Shown here: piece after piece, positions 36,596 through 45,799 of the stretch
Layout of the letters: each line of letters starts with the position of its first letter
Numbering within the stretch: the first letter of the stretch is position 1
Translations under genes and position numbers: made by a program
The notes under the pieces: model-generated
Told to the model about the DNA's origin: nothing
Databases searched by the model: none
What the model saw: only the letters and a program-made list of their open reading frames with translations
NCBI RefSeq assembly: GCF_016638705.1
Contig: NZ_CP067341.1
Coordinates: forward strand, 1,863,501 to 1,927,500
Source of the DNA: Lysinibacillus agricola
GTDB lineage: Bacteria; Bacillota; Bacilli; Bacillales_A; Planococcaceae
DNA: 64,000 bases
Direction of reading: 5' to 3'

Positions 36596-37189
36596 TTAGT
36601 CGATAGAATATTTTTGGAGAACATCATTTTTAAACTTCTTAGCCTGTGATGATTTTTTCTCTCCAATATCTAAAGGATCTTTATTATCTAAGTTAAATTT
36701 ACCTAAATTATTATTAATTAATGCGTACTGTCCCATTGAGTTTTGTTTTAAAAACAAAATGTAAGAACTTTTTTCCTTGAGCTCCTTATAACGATTGGTG
36801 ACTAACTTTCTCTTCCCTGTATTTCGCTCTACAATTTCAACGGGTTCAATAATACTGATAGCATTATTTTTTGAAAGATGAAAGTTGTTAGGTGCTTTAA
36901 TAACTTTATCAACTTGGACTTCTGTTAAAGTATAATAGTCTTGAATCGTACCGTCATCAAAGAATGTTACCTTGTGTTCACGGTCCATAAACTCTTTAGA
37001 TGGAGATGCGATAATAATGAGATCTGCCGCAGCATCCAGTTCTTCAGGAGTTTCAAATGTAATTTCATTTGCGTCTACCTGAACCTCTGGAATCGTTTTT
37101 TTCTTATTCATTAATAATAACAAAGATAAAAAGATTATGATTATAACAACTGTCAGTGTGATGATACGTTTCGAAGAAGTGTTCAACAT
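36596..37189 (-). CDS. hypothetical membrane-anchored protein
   Basis: This 197-residue protein has a single N-terminal membrane helix (about residues 9-27: ITLTVVIIIIFLSLLLLMN) and an extracytoplasmic domain with ETPEELDAAADLIIIASPSK, DYYTLTEVQVDKVIKAP and KEKSSYILFLKQNSMGQYALI. I do not recognise the family; the pattern resembles small exported proteins that lie beside secreted metalloproteases. The next gene upstream, 45 bases away, is a broken metalloprotease, so the two probably formed an operon. AGGAGG precedes ATG. Confidence 0.7.
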   Translation of the reverse strand: MLNTSSKRIITLTVVIIIIFLSLLLLMNKKKTIPEVQVDANEITFETPEELDAAADLIIIASPSKEFMDREHKVTFFDDGTIQDYYTLTEVQVDKVIKAPNNFHLSKNNAISIIEPVEIVERNTGKRKLVTNRYKELKEKSSYILFLKQNSMGQYALINNNLGKFNLDNKDPLDIGEKKSSQAKKFKNDVLQKYSID

Positions 37190-37201
37190 ACTAAAACCTC
37201 C

Positions 37202-37421
37202 TTAATTTCCCCATTTCTTAATTAATTCTTTCTTATCATGATTGTGGACCGATACTAACAGCCTTTTTACCAGAAGGGACTGACGTTTTACTTTGTGTTC
37301 CCTGACCCGGGTGTACTAATTTTAACGAGTGTCCAATTTCGTGAACAGCATTAGAGACAACTCCACTGTATTCCATTCTATAATTATTCATTGTATTATA
37401 ATACATCCTAACTGTACCGTA
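37202..37421 (-). pseudogene. zinc metalloprotease, truncated and frameshifted C-terminal part
   Basis: The frame contains VVSNAVHEIGHSLKLVH, the HExxHxxGxxH-like zinc site of matrixin-type peptidases (here HEIGHSLKLVH). A one-base shift near 37240 separates it from a natural end HDKKELIKKWGN that finishes at 37202. The 5' end is cut off at about 37421 by a palindromic repeat. The protein cannot be made; the intact ancestor would have been a secreted peptidase co-transcribed with the preceding anchored protein. Confidence 0.75.
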
Positions 37422-37512
37422 GTCGCTTCGCTTTCGTCGCAGAGCAAAGCTTCCCACGGGAAAAGCGGGACCTTGCGCTGAGCGAATGTTTTACATGCGA
37501 AAGCGAAGCGAC
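37422..37512. repeat. 91-bp element with perfect 15-bp inverted ends
   Basis: GTCGCTTCGCTTTCG at 37422-37436 and its exact complement at 37498-37512 flank 61 bases. It sits at the break point of the metalloprotease gene. Confidence 0.8.
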
Positions 37513-37554
37513 AGCAATACTGTTTTATCTGCCTGAAAACAAGTGGCAACATAG

Positions 37555-37850
37555 CGGAGGAAGCGGCTCGACGCTCGCCCGTAGCGGAAATCAGAGCCTT
37601 CTAATTAATTTGAATGGATAAAAATGGTTACTAAACACACCTGATGTGATACTTTACAAGTTGAGGATTGTTTTCATACTCTAAAAATTAAGAGTTATGT
37701 CTGTACTATTTGTGATGAAGAATCTATGCTCAATTCCTTCGAAAAATTATCCGAAAAAGATTTGTTCAATTATTTTATCTGGTGTGTTGATTAACTTTAT
37801 CCATTTAAATTTACCCGCGGAAAGCTGCTCTGAAACGAAAGCAAAGTGAC
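37555..37850. repeat. MITE-like element with inverted ends and a gene fragment inside
   Basis: The left part (AATCAGAGCCTTCTAATTA..., GGATAAAAATGG, AACACACCTGAT up to 37645) is repeated in inverted form at about 37776-37830 (ATCTGGTGTGTTGATTAACT, TTATCCATTTAAATT). Between them is an open frame (37645-37794) reading LQVEDCFHTLKIKSYVCTIC and so on to a stop in the right repeat, with no start signal. The left part also occurs at 11850-11925. Confidence 0.65.
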
Positions 37851-37958
37851 AAGAACACTTGACTAGCCTTACTACTTTTACCTTCTCTTTGTGCAGAAAC
37901 TAAAAGATGCGTTATGATTACAGTAGTGAAGAAAAAAGTACTATAAGTTTTAGCAATT

Positions 37959-38150
37959 TTAACTTCTTTCAGCAGAAGTCTCCCACCTCTATAGGTGATG
38001 AGATGAATGCGGATGTAAGCTACTTTTCAACGGGTGTCCAAACACCTGCTGAAAGAAGTTAAAGCCTCCGGCGGATGTCATGGAATCAGAAAGGAGTTCT
38101 TTGTGCAAGCACAAAGCTGATTCCAGACGCAATTATGCCGAGGCATAATT
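37959..38150 (+). repeat. triple-hairpin dispersed element, full copy
   Basis: This 192-bp copy closely resembles 59883-60076. Hairpin 1 is bounded by TTAACTTCTTTCAGC and GCTGAAAGAAGTTAA. Hairpin 2 holds CTTTGTGCAAGCACAAAG inside a GGAATCAG/CTGATTCC stem. Hairpin 3 is AATTATGCCGAGGCATAATT. It ends 25 bases before the mrfB start, so it may supply or block transcription of mrfB. Confidence 0.88.
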
Positions 38151-38175
38151 AATATGCAGAAAATGAGTGAAGTAA

Positions 38176-39432
38176 ATGTCTTACGAAAATAAAATTTTAC
38201 AAATGAAAAAAATGCTCGGTAAAAAAACGACAACAACTATAAAAAAAGAGGATAAACCTGCTTATCAAAAACCTGTTGCTCCAAGCTATACTGAGCAGTG
38301 GGAAAAGGCGGGCCTGACAGTTGTAGAAAATGATTTCGGTATTGTTTTTAAACGACAAGTGCGTTATCCGTTTAGTTTTCAGCATGGTCATTATAAGTTG
38401 CAGTCATTTTTTGAGGCATTAGTAAAATGGCAAGAGGCAAGGTTTGAACATCCATATGCGCTAGAAATGCAAGAAAAGGTACTATTTTTTGATACGGAGA
38501 CTACTGGCTTGAAGGGTGTAGGTACACAAATTTTTCTTCTCGGTTTTTTAGAAGTATCAGAGGAAGATGAAAGCTTTATTTTAACTCAATATATTTTAGC
38601 CGATCCTGCTCATGAGGCAGCGTTACTTTTTGAATCAAAGCTTTGGCAAAAAACAGCGACGGTTATTACCTACAATGGAAAAAGCTTTGACTGGCCGCAA
38701 CTTGAAACACGTTGGACACTCAACCAAAAAGAATTACCTAAACTCCGTACTCAACGGCAAATCGATTTGTTGCATAGTTCAAAGCGTTTATGGAAAAATG
38801 ATATGGAAAGAATGAAATTAAAATCTGTGGAAGAAGAGAAGCTTGGTTTTTTTCGCATCGGAGATATACCTGGCTATCTTGCACCGATTATTTATTTAGA
38901 TGCAATTAAAAGCGGTGTTCCAGATGCACTTATGAAAGTTCTTCTTCATAATGAATGGGATTTACTATCCCTTATAACGCTTTATGTCCATTCTACAAAC
39001 TTGCTATTTGAAGAGACAAGCGAAGAATCTGCAAAAACGTTCACGAATATTGGGAAATGGTATGCTGATTTAAAAGAGAGTTCACAGAGCGTAAAGGTTT
39101 TAGAAAAGGTTACGGCCCAATTTGATGCACTTGAAGCAGGAAATGCTCAATATTATTTAGCAATACAGCATAAAAGAAATAAAAAGTTTAGTGAAGCGAT
39201 TGATGCTTTTGTGGCTTCTCTACATTTTGTTGATCCACGAAAAAAGTTGCATGTATTAGAACAGTTAGCCATGATATATGAGCATCAAATGAAAGATTAT
39301 GAGCAGGCCCTTTATTATACGCAAGAAGGCATACAATTAATTAAAAAGAATGAGCAATGGAGAGTGGAACAAAAGCAAAAATGGGAAATTTCTTGGGAAA
39401 AGAGGTTACACAGATTAGGAAATAAGAAATAA
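38176..39432 (+). CDS. mrfB: MrfB (YprB) exonuclease, mitomycin repair
   Basis: This 418-residue protein has an RNase H-like DEDD exonuclease domain: VLFFDTETTGLKGVGTQ (first acidic pair), TYNGKSFDWPQLETR (second) and LLHNEWDLLSLITLY (last acidic residue), followed by a TPR-like C-terminus (about residues 300-390). MrfB degrades DNA during repair of mitomycin adducts with the helicase MrfA. Its normal partner position directly after mrfA is lost because of the 5.9-kb intervening DNA. Only a weak GAGTGAAG precedes the ATG. Confidence 0.9.
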   Translation: MSYENKILQMKKMLGKKTTTTIKKEDKPAYQKPVAPSYTEQWEKAGLTVVENDFGIVFKRQVRYPFSFQHGHYKLQSFFEALVKWQEARFEHPYALEMQEKVLFFDTETTGLKGVGTQIFLLGFLEVSEEDESFILTQYILADPAHEAALLFESKLWQKTATVITYNGKSFDWPQLETRWTLNQKELPKLRTQRQIDLLHSSKRLWKNDMERMKLKSVEEEKLGFFRIGDIPGYLAPIIYLDAIKSGVPDALMKVLLHNEWDLLSLITLYVHSTNLLFEETSEESAKTFTNIGKWYADLKESSQSVKVLEKVTAQFDALEAGNAQYYLAIQHKRNKKFSEAIDAFVASLHFVDPRKKLHVLEQLAMIYEHQMKDYEQALYYTQEGIQLIKKNEQWRVEQKQKWEISWEKRLHRLGNKK

Positions 39433-39553
39433 TTTCCCGGGTAAGCGCAAGAAACGACAAGTTTAGCCTTACATTTGATGTTTTCAGACGATATAATGTG
39501 ATGAAGTATGCTATAATGAAATCGTGTATGTAGTGTTAGGAAGGGCGATGTGA

Positions 39554-39850
39554 ATGGACATTAAATTAACGTCAAAAATGATCCTTGAAAAGGAATTTAA
39601 GAAAAACTTTAAAGGCTACAATGTAGAAGAAGTCGATTCATTTCTTGATGAGATTATTCAAGACTATGAAACGTTCGAAAAAGTGGTGGCCCAGCTACGT
39701 GAAGAGAATAAACAGTTAAAAGAAGAAATTGATAATACACCTAAGAGACAACCTGTGGCATCAGCAGCAGCTGGTACGACAAACTTTGATATTTTAAAAC
39801 GTCTTTCAAATTTAGAAAAACATGTATTTGGAAGTAAGTTGTACGAATAA
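39554..39850 (+). CDS. gpsB: cell division protein GpsB
   Basis: This 98-residue coiled-coil protein related to DivIVA contains [30 protein letters not shown], the membrane- and PBP-binding N-terminal part, and a C-terminal [17 protein letters not shown]. GpsB guides PBP1 between sidewall and septum, so it is a functional partner of the ponA product in this window. Its place just before rnpB is conserved in Bacillus. AGGAAGGGCGATG lies upstream. Confidence 0.95.
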   Translation: MDIKLTSKMILEKEFKKNFKGYNVEEVDSFLDEIIQDYETFEKVVAQLREENKQLKEEIDNTPKRQPVASAAAGTTNFDILKRLSNLEKHVFGSKLYE

Positions 39851-39865
39851 TTTTTATTAATTATA

Positions 39866-39894
39866 TTGTATTTATCATAAAACTCTAGTATAAT
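39866..39894 (+). promoter_or_regulatory. rnpB promoter
   Basis: TTGTAT and TATAAT are separated by 17 bases, with the RNA start expected about 8 bases later, at the first base of helix P1. Confidence 0.75.
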
Positions 39895-39902
39895 CTTTTG
39901 TA

Positions 39903-40300
39903 CATCATGAAATTCGGGTAATCGCTGCGGCGCTAGACGTCGTAGAGGAAAGTCCATGCTCACACGGTTCTGAGATGACTGTAGTGTTCGTGCTTACTGA
40001 AAAAATAAGGTAAGGCAGCTGTAAAGGCTGACGGCGGAAGGAAAACCTAAGTCTTAATGATATGGTTGAAACTTCCTGAAAGTGCCACAGTGACGTAGCT
40101 TGCTTGGAAACATGCAAGGTGGAACGAGGTAAACCCCACGAGTGAGAAACCCAAATTATGGTAGGGGCACTCTCTAGAAGGAATTGAACGGATAGAGGGA
40201 CAGAGTTCACTCTGTAGATAGATGATTACTACCCGGTCGTACGAGGCGTCAGCTGTTTGAGTACTCGGGAACAAAACATGGCTTACGGAATTTTTTGATG
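39903..40300 (+). ncRNA. rnpB: RNase P RNA, Bacillus (B) type
   Basis: This catalytic RNA matures tRNA 5' ends. The conserved blocks are present in order: TTCGGGTAATCGCTGC, GAGGAAAGTCCATGCTC (P4 5' part), CACGGTTCTGAGATG, AGTGCCACAGTGACG, GGTAAACCCCACGAGTGAG, AAACCCAAATTATGGTAGGG, GTAGATAGATGATTACTACC and ACAAAACATGGCTTACGGAA. The wording follows Bacillus subtilis rnpB closely. Helix P1 pairs CATCATGAAATTC with GAATTTTTTGATG, setting the ends. Confidence 0.97.
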
Positions 40301-40321
40301 CTTATCTATGAAATAACAAGC

Positions 40322-40352
40322 GCTCTCCAATTTGGTGGAGAGCTTTTCTTTT
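40322..40352 (+). terminator. rnpB terminator
   Basis: GCTCTCCA / TGGAGAGC with a 6-base loop is followed by TTTTCTTTT. Confidence 0.85.
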
Positions 40353-40368
40353 GAATACAGTAAGAAAA

Positions 40369-40462
40369 AGTTAAAGCCTCCGGCGGATGTCACGGAATCG
40401 GAAAGGAGTTCTTGTGCAAGCACAAAGCCAATTCCGGACGCAATTATGCCGAGGCATAATTG
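40369..40462 (+). repeat. triple-hairpin dispersed element, 3' part only
   Basis: It starts at AAGTTAAAGCCTCCGGCGG and has hairpins 2 and 3 (GCAAGC-centred stem, then CAATTATGCCGAGGCATAATTG at 40441-40462). Hairpin 1 is missing except for its last bases. A perfect 14-base palindrome CATGTCTAGACATG follows at 40466-40479. The rest of the gap to 40664 holds no gene. Confidence 0.85.
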
Positions 40463-40664
40463 ATTCATGTCTAGACATGCGCGATATACGTTTGAGAATA
40501 AGACAGTACACTGTTGATCATGCCTCTGTCGCTACGATTCTAAACAAAACATCTAAAAACTGTTATCGCACGATGTACATATTTGTCTACATACGAGTAG
40601 GCTGGCGTAAATGCGCTTTTCTAAAAAATGAGGGTAGTATAGAGAGATAGGATGGAGCAGAAAC

Positions 40665-42410
40665 ATGAACGGAGTGAACAATTGGAATAGTCTGGAGAAG
40701 CTAAATTCGATTTCAAAATATCCTACTGCCTTAATAACGAAAATCTTTGAAAATGTATCTGAAGGCATCATGATTACGGATAAATATAAAAAAATAGAAA
40801 TGGTTAATCCTGCATTTGAATTTGTAACTGGCTATAAGCGTGATGAAGTGATTGGGAAAACGCCAGCAGTTCTACAGTCAGGTGTCCATGAATTGCAGTT
40901 TTATTTAGATATGTGGCAAGAGATACGACAAGAAGGCATTTGGCAGGGAGAAATATGGAATCGTCGTAAAACCGGAGACGTATATCCAGAATGGTTATCA
41001 ATTGTCGGTGTAGCCAATGATGAGGGAGAGATTACAAATTACTGTGGTATTTTCTCAGATTTGTCTGAAAGAAAAATAGTAGAAAATGAACTAGAAAAGC
41101 GTTTATTAACGGACTCATTAACGGATGTATCAAATCGATTTGCTTATATAGAAAGAATGGATAGCCTATTAGAATCAACTTCTACTATTTCTCATTCAGT
41201 ACAGCATGCAGTCTATTTTTTAGATTTAGATAGATTTAAGCAAATTAATGAAACATTGGGTCATGCAGTCGGAGATACCATTCTAAAAGAAGTGGCAAAG
41301 CGCATAAAAACATTGATAAAAAATAAAGATATCATTGCAAGATATGGCGGCGATGAGTTTATTATTACGTTAACAAACGTGAAAAACGCCAGAGAAGCCG
41401 CAAACTTTGCTGAACAAATTATTGGGATTATTGAACAGCCAATGGATATTAATGGGCAGGATATTTTTATTTCTACGAGTATTGGTGTCAGTATGTATCC
41501 ATCAGACGGTGAATCAACGGAGCAACTGATTCATTGTGCTGACAAGGCAATGACCTATTCAAAAAAGAATGGCCTTAACAGCTTTGCGTTTTATTTTGAT
41601 GAATTGAAGACTGACTCTCAGCGTGTTTTATTATTAGATTCGGAACTACGGAGAGCAATTGAAAATCGGGAATTTGACCTGCATTTCCAACCTAAAATAT
41701 CTATGGAAAATGAACAAATTCAAGGCGTAGAGGCACTTGTTCGTTGGAATAGTGAAAGGTTAGGGTTTGTGTCACCAGCAGAATTTATTCCTTATGCTGA
41801 GGAAACAGGGTTAATTATTCCTTTAAGCGAAGTAATTATAGAAAAAGCTTGTGAGGCAGTTATTGAGATGCGTCAATGTGGCTATAAAACTCCAGTTGCC
41901 ATCAATATTTCAAGCATTCACTTTAAGCAGCAAAACTTTTTAGACTCCATTCAAACGATATTAGAGCGTTATAACACGCCTGCTAACAATTTTGAAATAG
42001 AAGTTACTGAACGTACTGTGATGAACAGCGCAAACGAAACAGTTAGTAAGCTAGTTCGACTCAAAAAAATGGGCTTTAAAATTTCTATTGATGATTTTGG
42101 GACAGGCTATTCGTCTCTTAGTTATTTAGTTCGCTTCCCACTAGATTGTTTAAAAATAGATCGAAGCTTTATTCAGCATATTGGCTCACTCGATGAAAAA
42201 CAGGCAGTAGTGGATGCGATTATCCAAATGTCGCATCGCCTAAAAATGAAAGTTGTTGCTGAAGGTGTAGAACAGGCACAACAAGTGGATATACTACGTA
42301 AAATGAACTGTGATATAATCCAAGGCTATTATTACAGCAAACCATTACCGCTTCACGAACTCATTCAGTTTATGGAGTATTGGAAAATTGAGCATCAAGG
42401 AAGGAATTAG
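40665..42410 (+). CDS. PAS-GGDEF-EAL cyclic di-GMP protein
   Basis: This is a 581-residue signalling protein without membrane segments. A PAS domain (about residues 20-140: FENVSEGIMITDKYKKIEMVNP, FVTGYKRDEVIGKTP), a GGDEF domain with an intact ARYGGDEFIITL and an EAL domain with GVEALVRW, EVTERT and DDFGTGYSSLSYL are present in order. Both catalytic motifs look complete, so it could make or degrade cyclic di-GMP. In Bacillus this slot between rnpB and ypsC has no such gene, so it is an insertion into the conserved block. GGATGGAG precedes ATG. Confidence 0.92.
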   Translation: MNGVNNWNSLEKLNSISKYPTALITKIFENVSEGIMITDKYKKIEMVNPAFEFVTGYKRDEVIGKTPAVLQSGVHELQFYLDMWQEIRQEGIWQGEIWNRRKTGDVYPEWLSIVGVANDEGEITNYCGIFSDLSERKIVENELEKRLLTDSLTDVSNRFAYIERMDSLLESTSTISHSVQHAVYFLDLDRFKQINETLGHAVGDTILKEVAKRIKTLIKNKDIIARYGGDEFIITLTNVKNAREAANFAEQIIGIIEQPMDINGQDIFISTSIGVSMYPSDGESTEQLIHCADKAMTYSKKNGLNSFAFYFDELKTDSQRVLLLDSELRRAIENREFDLHFQPKISMENEQIQGVEALVRWNSERLGFVSPAEFIPYAEETGLIIPLSEVIIEKACEAVIEMRQCGYKTPVAINISSIHFKQQNFLDSIQTILERYNTPANNFEIEVTERTVMNSANETVSKLVRLKKMGFKISIDDFGTGYSSLSYLVRFPLDCLKIDRSFIQHIGSLDEKQAVVDAIIQMSHRLKMKVVAEGVEQAQQVDILRKMNCDIIQGYYYSKPLPLHELIQFMEYWKIEHQGRN

Positions 42411-42413
42411 AGT

Positions 42414-43550
42414 ATGGCAAACTATAAATTAGTAGCAACTGCTGCAATGGGTTTAGAGTCGATTGTGGCACAAGAGGTAAAGGCACTCGGCTATGAAACA
42501 ACAGTTGATAATGGCAAAGTGTATTTTGAAGGTGACGAAACGGCAATTGCACGAACAAACTTATGGCTACGTGTGGCAGATCGTGTAAAAATTGTTGTAG
42601 GACAGTTTCCTGCCAAATCTTTTGAGCAGTTGTTTGAAAGTGTAAAAGCCCTACCTTGGGAAAAATACTTACCAGTTGATGCAGCTTTTCCAGTATCGGG
42701 GAAGTCTGTAAAATCCAAATTATTTAGTGTACCTGATTGTCAGGCAATTACTAAAAAAGCAATAGTAGAGCGCATGAAACAGCATTATAAGCGTTTAGGA
42801 TTTTTAGACGAATCCGGTGCTACCTATAAAATTGAAGTTTCAATCTTAAAAGATGTGGCTACACTTACCATTGATACATCGGGCGCTGGCTTGCATAAGC
42901 GTGGTTATCGTCAAGCACAGGGCGAAGCACCGTTAAAAGAAACATTAGCTGCAGCGCTCATCCAAATTTCAAAGTGGACTCCGAATCGACCGTTTGTTGA
43001 TCCATTTTGTGGTTCTGGCACAATTACATTAGAAGCAGCGATGCTTGGACAAAATATTGCACCGGGCTATAACCGTGAATTCATTTCAGAGAATTGGCCA
43101 TGGATGAAGGCGAAAATTTGGGATGCAGTGCGAGATGAAGCAGAAAGCTTAGCGAATTATGATCAACCACTAGAAATTATCGGGACTGATATAGATCATC
43201 GCATGGTAAGTATTGCACAAGAAAATGCAATAGAAGCGGGCTTCGGTGATATGATCACGTTCAAGCAAATGCAAGCACGTGACTTTACAACGCAGCTAAC
43301 AGATGGTGTGATGATTGGTAATCCACCATACGGAGAGCGTATTGGTGACATTGAAGTCGTGGAGCAGGTAATTCGTGATTTAGGAAAAATCATGAAAGAC
43401 TATCCGACTTGGTCTGTGTACATGCTGTCCTCAATGAAAAACTTTGAAGAATTGTATGGTCGTCAATCGACGAAGAAACGTAAATTATTCAATGGCTTTA
43501 TTGAAACGAATTATTACCAATTCTGGGGGCAAAAGTCTAAGAGAGATTAA
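42414..43550 (+). CDS. ypsC: YpsC-like rRNA guanine-N2 methyltransferase (RlmL type)
   Basis: This 378-residue protein has an N-terminal THUMP domain (about 40-160) and a methyltransferase domain with DPFCGSGTITLEAAMLG (SAM binding), IGTDIDHRMVSIAQENA and the catalytic NPPYGERIG. It matches the RlmL/YpsC family that methylates 23S rRNA. ATG 42414 is 3 bases after the preceding stop, with AAGGAAGG upstream, so it is read from the GGDEF-EAL transcript. Confidence 0.9.
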   Translation: MANYKLVATAAMGLESIVAQEVKALGYETTVDNGKVYFEGDETAIARTNLWLRVADRVKIVVGQFPAKSFEQLFESVKALPWEKYLPVDAAFPVSGKSVKSKLFSVPDCQAITKKAIVERMKQHYKRLGFLDESGATYKIEVSILKDVATLTIDTSGAGLHKRGYRQAQGEAPLKETLAAALIQISKWTPNRPFVDPFCGSGTITLEAAMLGQNIAPGYNREFISENWPWMKAKIWDAVRDEAESLANYDQPLEIIGTDIDHRMVSIAQENAIEAGFGDMITFKQMQARDFTTQLTDGVMIGNPPYGERIGDIEVVEQVIRDLGKIMKDYPTWSVYMLSSMKNFEELYGRQSTKKRKLFNGFIETNYYQFWGQKSKRD

Positions 43551-43559
43551 CAAACGGTA

Positions 43560-43592
43560 ACGGAAGATAAGATTTTTTCTTATCTTCCGTTT
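43560..43592 (+). terminator. intrinsic terminator after ypsC
   Basis: ACGGAAGATAAG pairs perfectly with CTTATCTTCCGT around an ATTTTTT loop. The T-tract after it is short. Confidence 0.7.
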
Positions 43593-43635
43593 CGTCGCGT
43601 ATAATAGGACCAGATAGTTAGAGGGGGAACGTCAA

Positions 43636-45543
43636 TTGCGTAAATCTTTACCATTTGTATTATCAAAGGATCGCTCATTTTTTGAGTCATTAGGTGACTG
43701 GATGGGTGACGTCCTTTACGATGAATTACCTGAAAAGGGCTTTGAATGCCGTGATGAGCAGATTTTTATGGCCTATCAAATTGAGCAGGCCCTAAAAGAG
43801 AAAAATGTGCTCTTTGCTGAAGCAGGGGTGGGCACTGGGAAGACAATTGCCTATTTACTGCCAGCTGTATCCTATGCACGCTATACTGGTAAACCAGCCC
43901 TTATTGCTTGTGCAGATGAAACCTTAATTGATCAGCTAGTAAAAGAGGGCGGCGATATTTATAAATTACAGAAAACGTTAGGTCTTGAAATTGATGTCCG
44001 CTTAGCAAAGTCACGAGACCAATATTTATGCTTAAAGCGCTTTGAGGAAGCTGAAAAAGTAGAAACCGATGAATGGATCGATGATATTGCATTTACTATA
44101 CCTGATGGAGTATATGCACAAGGCTCGATGATTGCTATACAACCTTATGGTGAACGCAGCGAATATTCAACTGTCAGTGATGAAGATTGGCAAAAAGTAA
44201 ACTATAACTCGATTATGCAGTGCTCGGTATGTGATCTACGTAATCGATGTGGTCAAACATTACATCGTGCACATTATCGTAAATCGACGGATTTAATCAT
44301 TTGTTCGCAAGATTTTTTGATGGAGCATTTAGCAACTAAGGAGTCTCGTGAACGTGAAGGGCAACTAGCTTTATTGCCTGAAGTATCGATGATGGTGCTA
44401 GACGAAGGTCATTTATTAGAATATGCTGCGCAAAAAGCAATGACGTATAAAGTACAGGCGACAACAATTGTTACATTATTGGAGCGTTTGATGGTTGATG
44501 GTGTGCGAGAACGTACACTATATGCGATGGAAAAATTACAAGATGATCACGAGCTATTTTTTGACCAGCTACGAGATGATCTAGTAACTTCTCAAGAAGA
44601 GCGTAAACGTATAAATAAATCGCCAAATCTGTTGAAATACGGTAAACAACTTATTGAGGATGTCGAAACATTGCTCGAGGAATTTGTTTTTGAATCTGAA
44701 ATGTATATGATTCCAGAATATGAATTAAATATGGCAGAAGAGTATTTAGAACAGTACGAAGCATCTTTACGTATTTTCATAGCGCAAGGAGATGCAGTCG
44801 ATTGGTTAGAGGAAACGGATGGAGAGGAAACGCTCGTAATTATGCCGCGTCTCATCACAGAAGTTTTAGCAGAAAAATTATTCTCTAAAAAACTTCCAAT
44901 AGTATTTTCTTCAGCAACTTTATCGGTCAATAAAGATTTTTCATACATTTCCTATAGTTTAGGAATTCGTGATTATCAATCGTTTTCTGTTCCCTCTCCT
45001 TTTGATTATGAAGAAGTTATGAAAATTTATTTACATGAGCTTTCTCAAAAGGAGAAAACGGCACGTGTTCAGCAGCTATTACGTGATGGTGAAAAAACTT
45101 TAATTTTATTTAAATCGAAACAAGCAATGTTAGATTTCAAAGCAGAGTTACCTCTTATGGAACGGATGTATGTAGCGTTTGAGGGGGACCGTGAACTATC
45201 AGCAATCGTTCGTGATTTCCAAGAAGGCACGATCAAAACATTATGCTCCTATCATTTATGGGAAGGTTTAGATTTGCCGGAGGAGGCATTAACGCGTGTC
45301 ATTATTTATGATTTACCTTTCCCTCCGCATGATCCATTATTTGATGCGAAACGTACATTTGCGGAAAATCCATATGAAGAAGTGGAATTACCATTTATGC
45401 AGCTTCGTTTGCAGCAAGGAATGGGGCGTTTAATTCGTACTTCAAACGACCATGGAGATATTCATATTTTGTTGAATGAAGAAGAAGCAAAACAACGTAA
45501 AACATTTGAAAACATATTAGCTGTCACACCAGAAATAAAGTAG
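43636..45543 (+). CDS. ypvA: DinG/XPD-family ATP-dependent helicase (YpvA)
   Basis: This 635-residue superfamily 2 helicase has Walker A AGVGTGKTIAYLLPA, an iron-sulfur-type cysteine set (MQCSVCDLRNRCGQTLH, later IICSQDFL), the DEGH box (MVLDEGHLLEYAAQK), SSATLS, and the final QQGMGRLIRTSNDHGDI. These match the Bacillus YpvA branch of DinG helicases, which act on branched or RNA-containing DNA. The TTG start has GAGGGGG 8 bases before. Its place after ypsC is conserved. Confidence 0.9.
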   Translation: MRKSLPFVLSKDRSFFESLGDWMGDVLYDELPEKGFECRDEQIFMAYQIEQALKEKNVLFAEAGVGTGKTIAYLLPAVSYARYTGKPALIACADETLIDQLVKEGGDIYKLQKTLGLEIDVRLAKSRDQYLCLKRFEEAEKVETDEWIDDIAFTIPDGVYAQGSMIAIQPYGERSEYSTVSDEDWQKVNYNSIMQCSVCDLRNRCGQTLHRAHYRKSTDLIICSQDFLMEHLATKESREREGQLALLPEVSMMVLDEGHLLEYAAQKAMTYKVQATTIVTLLERLMVDGVRERTLYAMEKLQDDHELFFDQLRDDLVTSQEERKRINKSPNLLKYGKQLIEDVETLLEEFVFESEMYMIPEYELNMAEEYLEQYEASLRIFIAQGDAVDWLEETDGEETLVIMPRLITEVLAEKLFSKKLPIVFSSATLSVNKDFSYISYSLGIRDYQSFSVPSPFDYEEVMKIYLHELSQKEKTARVQQLLRDGEKTLILFKSKQAMLDFKAELPLMERMYVAFEGDRELSAIVRDFQEGTIKTLCSYHLWEGLDLPEEALTRVIIYDLPFPPHDPLFDAKRTFAENPYEEVELPFMQLRLQQGMGRLIRTSNDHGDIHILLNEEEAKQRKTFENILAVTPEIK

Positions 45544-45583
45544 AAAAAAGCGAGGTTGCATCCGTTGCAATCTCGCTTTTTTA
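45544..45583 (+). terminator. terminator of ypvA
   Basis: AAAAAAGCGAGGTTGCA pairs with TGCAATCTCGCTTTTTT (one G-T pair) and has a T-run. It directly abuts the stop codon. Confidence 0.88.
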
Positions 45584-45710
45584 ATATAGTGAAATAATAA
45601 TTCTGTCGTAAAATGCAGGCGGATTTGAAAAAAGTGTTGAATATTTCTCTTTTAAGCTATATAGTTCTATGTAATGCAACGAAAATTATTAAAATAAATT
45701 ATTTTTTCTA

Positions 45711-45740
45711 TTGAAAATAATTTTGCAAAAGGTTTATAAT
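45711..45740 (+). promoter_or_regulatory. candidate promoter of the eut operon
   Basis: TTGAAA and TATAAT are 18 bases apart, giving a start about 52 bases before eutW. No operator-like palindrome is evident. The 45584-45710 stretch is AT-rich and otherwise featureless. Confidence 0.6.
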
Positions 45741-45799
45741 GATGACAAGAAATTTTTAGAATAGCCAAATTCAATTTTGATTATTCACTGATAGGGGGC

